Below, piece after piece: positions 6,184-9,064 of a stretch of DNA of 9,064 bases. A program made the translations under genes and the position numbers. The notes beneath the pieces were generated by a model. The model saw only the letters and a program-made list of their open reading frames with translations, was not told where the DNA came from and searched no databases. This DNA is from a bacterium TMED198 (GTDB lineage Bacteria; Fidelibacterota; Marinisomatia; SCGC-AAA003-L08; D37C17). Positions within the stretch are counted from its first letter, which is position 1. Each line of letters starts with the position of its first letter. The stretch covers positions 1-9,064 of the forward strand of contig NHIV01000063.1 in NCBI GenBank assembly GCA_002170735.1, in the 5' to 3' direction.

Positions 6184-7119
6184 CTACTTGGCCTCCGATG
6201 TTAGCTTCCTGAAAATAGTTTCCAGATTAGACTTCTTCTGAGACATTCCCAGCACTACCCACTTGGACTTAACCGCGTACTTAAATATGTCCTCCCTCGG
6301 GTCGGACTTGCCCTTACAGCTTAAACTGACCATGGTCGAGCTTCCTGACTTCCTAACCGATGATACCTTAACGCTATCAATTTTTTCTTCGATCTTCTTC
6401 ACCTCTTCCTTGTCAACCCCAAGCAGCTCCATCTCTATAGAGCTCGCACCGGAAAACTTTCTGAGTATAGACCTGTTGGACCCATCCGCAACTATTTCTC
6501 CGTTGTTGATGATGACAATTCGATCAACCGTTGCCTCTATCTCTTGAAGAATGTGGCTAGACATAAGGACCAGCTTCTTCTTGCCAAGCTCCTTTATCAA
6601 GCTTCTAATCTCAACAATCTGATTGGGGTCCAAGCCCGTTACAGGCTCGTCCAATATCAATATCTTAGGGTCGTGGATCATCGCGCAGGCAAGACCAATC
6701 CTCTGCTTGTATCCCTTTGAGCACTGATCAATTCTCTTATGAACAACCCCTGACAAACCGCACTGATCAATAACCCTAGCAAATGCATCCTTGAACGCCC
6801 TTCCATGAATTCCTCTTACGCCCGCAACGTACTCCAGCATATCATACACCAACATATCAGTGTATAGAGGGTTAAGCTCAGGAAGATATCCGATCTCCTT
6901 CTGAATCTCTATCTGGTTTGTCTTGATGTCCATGCCATTTACAATAACATCTCCGGCGCTTGGAGCAAGAAAGCCAGTTATAACCTTGATCGTTGTGGAC
7001 TTACCAGCGCCGTTTGGCCCTAAAAACCCAATTATTTCTCTGTCCTTGACCGAAAAGTTTATGGACTTGACCGCCGCAACGTCGCCGTAGTTCTTTGATA
7101 AATTCTTTACTTCAATCAT
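6184..7119 (-). CDS. gldA: ABC transporter ATP-binding protein, GldA-like
   Basis: Cytoplasmic ATPase that powers the ABC-2 permease encoded next to it. In the 311 residues: Walker A GPNGAGKST (34-42), a Q-loop region GYLPELNPLY (78-87) with Glu81 in place of Gln, signature SKGYKQR (134-140) in place of LSGGQ, Walker B ILILDEP (153-159), D-loop GLD (162-164) and switch His189. The GYLPE and SKGYKQR variants are normal for the GldA/CcmA-like export branch. A C-terminal domain of about 90 residues (about 221-311), common in this branch, follows the nucleotide-binding domain. The ATG at 7119 lies 12 nt after the yaaA stop without a clear Shine-Dalgarno. It is the first gene of the transporter block ATPase-permease-GldG-DUF4340. 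The symbol denotes family resemblance only. Confidence 0.92.
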   Translation of the reverse strand: MIEVKNLSKNYGDVAAVKSINFSVKDREIIGFLGPNGAGKSTTIKVITGFLAPSAGDVIVNGMDIKTNQIEIQKEIGYLPELNPLYTDMLVYDMLEYVAGVRGIHGRAFKDAFARVIDQCGLSGVVHKRIDQCSKGYKQRIGLACAMIHDPKILILDEPVTGLDPNQIVEIRSLIKELGKKKLVLMSSHILQEIEATVDRIVIINNGEIVADGSNRSILRKFSGASSIEMELLGVDKEEVKKIEEKIDSVKVSSVRKSGSSTMVSLSCKGKSDPREDIFKYAVKSKWVVLGMSQKKSNLETIFRKLTSEAK

Positions 7120-7131
7120 AGCTAATAATTT

Positions 7132-7824
7132 TTATCCATTTTTAACAAACGCCTTTCCATCCCACTTGAAGCCCTGGTACTCAAACCCGTAGAAACCCTC
7201 TAGGTCCGTTACTTTGTTCTGCGCTATGTACCTAATGAGCTTTCCCTTAACCGCCTTGCCAAAGTGCCCAGCAGCCTTATTCTTACCATCGCTTTTAACA
7301 ATAAAGTCAATCTGCTTAACGTTCTTGCTTGGGGTATAGGCCTTCCTGTGAACCTGAGGAAGCATGTCTATTATAAGGTCCTCACCCTTCAACTCCTCAG
7401 TAATAATAGGGTTCCAGTGGTACTGCAACGAAAGAACATTCATCTTGAGCTTGTAGTTTGGTATTGGTGTTTGCGGTGAAAGTACTCCAAAAAGACCACT
7501 AAAAATAAGAAAGTTCTCATTCAAAAATTTTCTGGCATCTTCATCCAGGGTTTCCCATTCAATGTGCTGATAGACCACGCCTGTGTATCTATTAATTGCT
7601 GGGGCACAGCGACTCTTAAAAATATCTTGATTCTGTCTGTGAAGAAGCTCAGACTTCTCTTGAGAGGTTCCATAAACAGACTGAAGGTCCTCATCATCGA
7701 TAAGATCCAAAAGATCTACAACCTGCTGAACATGTTCCTCCAGCACAAAGTCCGTTTCTGAAAACAGAACGCTGCTTGGCTTGACCTTTGCCTTCCCCTC
7801 ACTTGGCGGAATTAAAAATTTCAA
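7132..7824 (-). CDS. yaaA: Peroxide stress protein YaaA (DUF328 family)
   Basis: YaaA-family protein. In E. coli, YaaA lowers free intracellular iron during H2O2 stress and binds DNA; that role is transferred here by family. Motifs in the 230 residues: FLIPPSEGK (3-11), YTGVVYQHI (80-88), FSGLFGVLSPQTPIPNYKLK (108-127) and GHFGKAVKGKLIRYI (186-200). These match the core blocks of the family, and the length is within its range. The start is a TTG at 7824 (read as Met), because the conserved KFLIPPSEGK N-terminus begins there and AGGAGA (7829-7834) lies just upstream. It is the first gene of the leftward unit, ending 12 nt before the ABC ATPase, so it may be co-transcribed with the exporter. 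That linkage is unusual as far as I know. Confidence 0.9.
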   Translation of the reverse strand: MKFLIPPSEGKAKVKPSSVLFSETDFVLEEHVQQVVDLLDLIDDEDLQSVYGTSQEKSELLHRQNQDIFKSRCAPAINRYTGVVYQHIEWETLDEDARKFLNENFLIFSGLFGVLSPQTPIPNYKLKMNVLSLQYHWNPIITEELKGEDLIIDMLPQVHRKAYTPSKNVKQIDFIVKSDGKNKAAGHFGKAVKGKLIRYIAQNKVTDLEGFYGFEYQGFKWDGKAFVKNG

Positions 7825-7828
7825 ATTA

Positions 7829-7834
7829 TCTCCT
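7829..7834 (-). promoter_or_regulatory. Shine-Dalgarno supporting the TTG start of yaaA
   Basis: AGGAGA on the minus strand lies 4 nt before the TTG at 7824 (5 nt if only AGGAG is counted). No ATG in this frame lies near the conserved N-terminus, so this site decides the start. Confidence 0.65.
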
Positions 7835-7910
7835 AAGTTTTTTACTGCCTTGACGCAAGTTCACCCAATTCTTAGAGAAATGAGAGCTCTAAATTTATTA
7901 AATAAGTTTA

Positions 7911-7930
7911 TAAAAAAATAAGTTTTTTTA
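7911..7930 (-). terminator. AT-only hairpin at the end of the TPR gene (weak terminator candidate)
   Basis: On the + strand, TAAAAAAA (7911-7918), loop TAAG, and TTTTTTTA (7923-7930) form a perfect 8-bp stem. The right arm contains the TPR gene's stop codon (complement of 7928-7930). The 10-mer AAATAAGTTT occurs at 7900-7909 and again at 7916-7925. The stem has no G/C pair, so a terminator role is uncertain. The remaining 7825-7910 gap shows no convincing promoter. Confidence 0.3.
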
Positions 7931-9064
7931 GTTGTTGATGTACTTTTCTATTTCAAAAAACAAATCTCTGTCAAGCATATAGAGATGATTGGCAAGCTTA
8001 CTTGCTTCATTTATCTTGTTCATCCTAACATAGAGCTTCGCAAGCTCAAAGTGACTCTGCCCATAGTCCTGATTCAAACGAGTGGAAATTTTAATGTTAA
8101 CCGCAGCGTTTTCTATATCATCAAGCTGAAGGTAAGACCTTCCAAGAAGATAGTAGGACTTGTAGTTGTTTTCAGAAATTTCATTGGCCTTCTCAAAGAA
8201 CATAATTGCGTTCTCATAATCCTCAATATTCATGTAGTTCTCGCCTATCATAAAGTTCGCCAAAAAATCGTTGGTGTATTGGACCATAAACTGCTGGAGG
8301 TAGTTTGTACTAAGCTGATAGTTTCCAATTTTTTGATAGACAACTCCTAGCTGGTACTTGATCTTCATATCAAAGGGAGATAGCTTTTCAGCACTGTCAA
8401 AAGCAAGCAGGGCCTGCATATACCTCTTTTGGTTTCCGTATGCCTTTCCAAGAGAGTAATAGGTATCTGTTGTCATCATTCCGCAGTCGATAGATCGATG
8501 AAAATTTTCAATTGAAGCATCATACTGACCTTCAAGGCTGTAGAGCACTGCAAGCTCATTAAATAAAACATCACTTTCTCCATCAACAAATAGAAGGTAC
8601 TCGTAAATTTTAATAGCCTCCTGGTTCCTGCCTACCTCCTTGTATATCTTACCTGTTTCATAAAGATAGGCTATATTGTCATTGGAAAGATCTAAAAGCC
8701 TATCATATGTATCAATGGCCTCGTTATACCTGTCCTGTTCTACAAATATTTTTGCTAAAACCTCTAACATTTCTATGTTGTCTGGCTCCTCAATAATATA
8801 GTTTCTAACGTAGTCCATCGCCTTGAAGTACTCCTCCTGGTTGAAGTACAGCATCCCCAGGCTTTGGTTTACATCTAGGTTGTAGTGATGGTCTGGCTCC
8901 AGCTTCTGAGCGACTTTGTATGACTCTATAGCATTCTCTATATTAATAATGCTTTCATATATCTTACCTAGAATATAGAAAGACTCACCATACTTAGGAT
9001 TAAGCTCTATAGACTTGGTCAAGGCCTCTATCGATTGGTTCATCTTGCCAAGACTGTAGTAAGA
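7928..9064 (-). CDS. TPR-repeat protein, 5' end outside the window
   Basis: Tetratricopeptide repeat protein, incomplete at its N-terminus. The reading frame stays open through the right edge: upstream of the Met at 9043 it reads SYYSLGK, itself a TPR helix, so that Met is internal. The visible 378 residues consist almost entirely of tandem repeats of about 34 residues. I count a partial first repeat and about ten more, with the usual small/large pattern (for example LGKIY...AIESY, ELAVLY...SIENF, LGKAY...ALLAF, LGRSY...AAVNI). The last repeat runs into the short C-terminal FFEIEKYINN. No signal peptide, enzyme domain or other motif is visible in this part. TPR arrays act as protein-binding scaffolds, and in this type of bacterium often serve envelope assembly; no specific partner can be named. 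It lies 103 bp upstream of yaaA on the same strand, probably a separate transcription unit. Confidence 0.88.
   Translation of the reverse strand, partial: SYYSLGKMNQSIEALTKSIELNPKYGESFYILGKIYESIINIENAIESYKVAQKLEPDHHYNLDVNQSLGMLYFNQEEYFKAMDYVRNYIIEEPDNIEMLEVLAKIFVEQDRYNEAIDTYDRLLDLSNDNIAYLYETGKIYKEVGRNQEAIKIYEYLLFVDGESDVLFNELAVLYSLEGQYDASIENFHRSIDCGMMTTDTYYSLGKAYGNQKRYMQALLAFDSAEKLSPFDMKIKYQLGVVYQKIGNYQLSTNYLQQFMVQYTNDFLANFMIGENYMNIEDYENAIMFFEKANEISENNYKSYYLLGRSYLQLDDIENAAVNIKISTRLNQDYGQSHFELAKLYVRMNKINEASKLANHLYMLDRDLFFEIEKYINN

Noticed and set aside
7850..7876. TTGACG as a -35 box on the + strand
   Set aside because: No acceptable -10 box at 16-18 nt, and no + strand gene follows it.

Overview
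The window looks like chromosomal sequence from a bacterium with mostly ordinary housekeeping genes. The best lineage guess is the FCB (Bacteroidetes-like) group. This rests on a GldA/GldF/GldG-type ABC exporter cluster followed by a DUF4340 protein, a flavin reductase of the type common in Bacteroidetes, and a YprB-type exonuclease. An uncultivated marine lineage such as Neomarinimicrobiota (SAR406) is possible, but I infer this only from the flavour of the Cys/Trp-containing lipoprotein and cannot prove it from the sequence. No rRNA, tRNA, transposase, phage gene or CRISPR array is visible. No gene-free stretch reaches 300 bases.

Left half (+ strand): peptide deformylase (76-684), a DEDD-type 3'-5' exonuclease (741-1583), a hotdog acyl-CoA thioesterase starting inside the exonuclease stop codon (1583-1990), a small lipoprotein (2010-2630) and a flavin reductase-like protein (2749-3372). 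The first three are G+C-richer (35 of 60 bases are G/C at 181-240). The lipoprotein is sharply AT-rich (16 of 60 at 2041-2100), and the flavin reductase is also AT-rich.

Right half (- strand, convergent with the left half): a compact probable operon reading leftwards. It runs yaaA (7824-7132), ABC ATPase (7119-6184), ABC-2 permease (6183-5470), GldG-like auxiliary subunit (5470-3965) and DUF4340 membrane-anchored protein (3972-3385). Gaps are 12 and 0 nt, then overlaps of 1 and 8 nt. Two of these genes (yaaA and the DUF4340 gene) appear to start with TTG. Upstream, separated by 103 bp, is the 3' part of a TPR-repeat gene whose 5' end lies outside the window.

The two halves meet with only 12 bp between stop codons, where a 22-bp perfect AT-only palindrome covers both stops. 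Similar A/T palindromes lie at the ends of the deformylase and TPR genes.

The ABC genes and the GldG-like and DUF4340 proteins most likely form one envelope-associated transport complex: cytoplasmic ATPase, six-helix permease, and two anchored proteins facing the periplasm. The substrate cannot be told from sequence. I see no clear new defence or mobile system. The items most worth a second look are the lipoprotein with its duplicated Cys/Trp cassette, the yaaA-exporter linkage, and the stop-codon palindromes.
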